In this document: positions 6,196-8,069 of the stretch, in pieces | Position numbering within the stretch: the first letter of the stretch is position 1 | How the letters are laid out: every line of letters starts with the position of its first letter | Source of the DNA: Gammaproteobacteria bacterium | GTDB lineage: Bacteria; Pseudomonadota; Gammaproteobacteria; SZUA-229 | Assembly (NCBI GenBank): GCA_024278435.1 | Contig: JAJRTD010000320.1 | Span: 1-8,069 of the forward strand | DNA: 8,069 nt | Direction: 5' to 3' | The notes under the pieces: model-generated | Database searches by the model: none | Told to the model about the DNA's origin: nothing | Seen by the model: the letters and a program-made list of their open reading frames with translations, nothing else | Made by a program: the position numbers and the translations under genes

Positions 6196-6888
6196 ATGGA
6201 AATCGATTTCTGGATAGACCGCTGGGAAAATGACCAGACCGGTTTTCATCAGCCGCAGATAAATCCCTACCTTGTCTATTTTTATGGCGAAAAGGGACCG
6301 CCGCTGGAACAGCGCGACAGGCTCCGGGTTTTTGTCCCGCTTTGTGGCAAAAGCAGTGACATGCTGTGGTTGTCGCAGAACGGGTACAAGGTATTCGGTG
6401 TTGAATGCAGTGAACGTGCTGTCAGGGCTTTTTTTGAAGAAAACGGCCTGGCCTGCAAACACGCGACGAAAGACGATCATGCCCTGTATATCAGCGAAAA
6501 ACAGGCGGCTGATTCATCACCGGCCATTGAAATATACCAGGGTGACTTTTTTGCACTGCAAGCCGATGTCTTTGATGATGTCAGCGATGTGTTTGACCGC
6601 GCCTCGCTGATTGCATTGCCCGAAGATATGCGCAAGCAGTACGCAGAAAAAATGGCGGAGCTGCTCAAACCCGGTACAAGGGTTTTGCTGGTAACCCTGA
6701 GCTATGAGCAGTCACAGATGGATGGACCGCCATTTTCTGTCAGCGAGGAAGATGTGCATGCACTGTATGCAGAAAACTTTTCGGTTCAGAAGCTGTGTTT
6801 TAAAGATATCATTGATGATGAACAGCGCATGAAAGACCGCGGTTTGAATTCACTGGTGGAAACCGTGTACAAGTTAACCAGAAAATAA
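6196..6888 (+). CDS. tpm: Thiopurine S-methyltransferase family protein (Tpm)
   Basis: SAM-dependent methyltransferase of the TPMT family. Bacterial members methylate thiopurine-like compounds and oxidised selenium or tellurium, and are linked to metalloid resistance; the natural substrate is usually unknown. The 230 residues (normal for the family) start FWIDRWENDQTGFHQPQINP, the conserved N-terminal block. The SAM-binding motif I is VFVPLCGKSSDMLWL (45-59), followed by the acidic strand end GVECSERAV (68-76). YQGDFFAL (114-121), DRASLIALP (134-142) and LVTLSYEQSQMDGPPFSV (165-182) are further family blocks. The protein is cytoplasmic. The ATG at 6196 has no clear ribosome site in the 28-base gap after the preceding gene, so translation may depend on coupling or initiate weakly. 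It may share the heat-shock promoter at 5831-5858. Confidence 0.93.
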   Translation: MEIDFWIDRWENDQTGFHQPQINPYLVYFYGEKGPPLEQRDRLRVFVPLCGKSSDMLWLSQNGYKVFGVECSERAVRAFFEENGLACKHATKDDHALYISEKQAADSSPAIEIYQGDFFALQADVFDDVSDVFDRASLIALPEDMRKQYAEKMAELLKPGTRVLLVTLSYEQSQMDGPPFSVSEEDVHALYAENFSVQKLCFKDIIDDEQRMKDRGLNSLVETVYKLTRK

Positions 6889-6930
6889 TTCCGCCTTATT
6901 AAAAGTCGTATCGAGAGAGTTAAATTATTT

Positions 6931-8069
6931 ATGTCATCCAAGGTGTCTACAGACAGCAGCAACGAAAACAATCCGCATGATAACCACCCGTCTTTTGAGT
7001 GGGTACGCAGCCAGCATATTGACTCACTGAACCTGATCTTCCAGGAATACCGGCACATTAAAACCGGTGCCCTGCATTACCACATGCAGGCCGATAACAC
7101 GGAGAATGTTTTCCTGGTGGCTTTCCGCACGGTACCGATGGACTCCACCGGGGTGGCACACATTCTTGAACATACTGCCCTGTGCGGCAGTAAAAAATAC
7201 CCGGTACGTGACCCGTTTTTTATGATGATCCGGCGTTCACTGAACACCTTTATGAATGCCTTTACCAGCAGTGACTGGACTGCTTATCCCTTTGCCAGCC
7301 AGAACAAAAAAGACTTCAATAACCTGCTGGATGTTTATCTTGATGCGGTATTCTTTACCCGTCTTGATGAGCTCGACTTTCTGCAGGAAGGCCACCGGGT
7401 GGAATTCAAGGAAGCCGATAACCCGGATAGCGAACTGGAATACAAGGGCGTGGTATTCAATGAAATGAAGGGCGCCATGAGCTCACCGGTCAGCGTATTG
7501 TGGCAGGAAGTCAGCAAGTACCTCTACCCGACATCAACCTATCACTACAACAGTGGTGGCGAGCCGCAGGACATTCCGGATTTAAGCTACCAGCAGCTAA
7601 AGGATTTTCATAAAATCCACTACCATCCGAGCAACGCGGTATTTATGACCTTCGGTGATATTCCGGCAGCGGAACACCAGCAGAAATTTGAACAGCAGGC
7701 ACTGGACAGTTTTGAAAAACTGGATGTAAAAATTGCGGTCAAGCCGGAAAAACGTTACCTGGCACCCATCCGGGTCGAAGAGGCTTATGCCTATGATGCC
7801 GTCGGTGATGACAATATCGAGGAAAAATCACACCACGTGCTGAGCTGGCTACTGGGTCCGTGTACATCGCTTGATGAAATGATGAAAGCCAACTTGCTGT
7901 CACAGGTATTGCTGGACAACAGTTCGTCACCATTGCGCCAGGCACTGGAAAAAACCGATCTCGGCGCAGCGCCTTCACCGTTATGCGGGCTGGAAGATTC
8001 CAACTATGAAATGTGTTTCTTATGTGGACTGGAAGGCAGCAAGGTAGAAAATGCCGAGGCTTTTGAAAA
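6931..8069 (+). CDS. M16C (PreP-type) insulinase-family zinc metallopeptidase, 5' part
   Basis: Large zinc peptidase related to mitochondrial/chloroplast presequence protease, which closes around and cuts unstructured peptides up to a few dozen residues. The inverted zinc motif is HILEH (His77, Glu80, His81), within GVAHILEHTALCGSKKYPVRDPF. The distal zinc ligand is Glu178 in GVVFNEMKGAMS, 97 residues after His81, as in human PreP. LNTFMNAFTSSDWTAYPFAS and YHYNSGGEPQDIPDL are further M16C blocks. The 379 complete codons here are the first third to two-fifths of the usual 970-1000 residues; the gene leaves the window without a stop. The N-terminus is polar (Ser/Asn/His rich) without a signal peptide, so the enzyme is probably cytoplasmic. 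GAGAG at 6913-6917 may serve as ribosome site. It follows tpm by 42 bases, with no clear promoter between. Confidence 0.93.
   Translation, partial: MSSKVSTDSSNENNPHDNHPSFEWVRSQHIDSLNLIFQEYRHIKTGALHYHMQADNTENVFLVAFRTVPMDSTGVAHILEHTALCGSKKYPVRDPFFMMIRRSLNTFMNAFTSSDWTAYPFASQNKKDFNNLLDVYLDAVFFTRLDELDFLQEGHRVEFKEADNPDSELEYKGVVFNEMKGAMSSPVSVLWQEVSKYLYPTSTYHYNSGGEPQDIPDLSYQQLKDFHKIHYHPSNAVFMTFGDIPAAEHQQKFEQQALDSFEKLDVKIAVKPEKRYLAPIRVEEAYAYDAVGDDNIEEKSHHVLSWLLGPCTSLDEMMKANLLSQVLLDNSSSPLRQALEKTDLGAAPSPLCGLEDSNYEMCFLCGLEGSKVENAEAFE

Overview
The window reads as chromosomal DNA of a gammaproteobacterium. The order rseP (tail) - bamA - skp/ompH - lpxD - fabZ - lpxA is the classic proteobacterial envelope-biogenesis cluster, and each protein is full length with its family motifs intact. 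The species cannot be named from the sequence. No mobile element, CRISPR array, tRNA or rRNA is visible.

Bases 1-5241 hold the envelope operon, all on the + strand with gaps of 6-51 bases. The last 14 codons of rseP come first. Then come BamA (outer-membrane protein insertase), Skp (periplasmic chaperone for the same clients), LpxD and LpxA (the two hexapeptide-repeat acyltransferases of lipid A synthesis) and FabZ (the dehydratase that competes with them for 3-hydroxyacyl-ACP). Together they couple outer-membrane protein assembly with lipid A supply. The expected next gene, lpxB, is not there: after lpxA the synteny breaks.

Bases 5242-5498 are a non-coding gap between convergent genes. It holds T-rich tracts and two diverged copies of a 23-base unit, each able to form a small hairpin, with a paired change in the stem. 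On the - strand (5499-5810) lies a stand-alone 103-residue protein matching the YqfO-type insertion domain of NIF3-family proteins.

Bases 5811-5891 are a divergent promoter region. Facing right, it contains a near-perfect heat-shock (sigma-32 type) promoter: CTTGAAA, a 13-base spacer, then CCCCATTG. It is followed by an unrecognised 91-residue acidic, apparently helical protein, tpm (thiopurine/chalcogen S-methyltransferase), and the first 379 codons of an M16C (PreP-type) zinc peptidase that runs off the window. The short gaps suggest these three + strand genes may be one transcript, which would put a small unknown protein, a methyltransferase and perhaps an oligopeptidase under heat-shock control.

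Most of the window is conserved housekeeping DNA. The points most worth a second look are the heat-shock promoter with its unknown gene, the paired hairpin repeats, the bulky acyl-ruler residue in LpxA and the missing lpxB. I saw no convincing wholly new multi-gene system.
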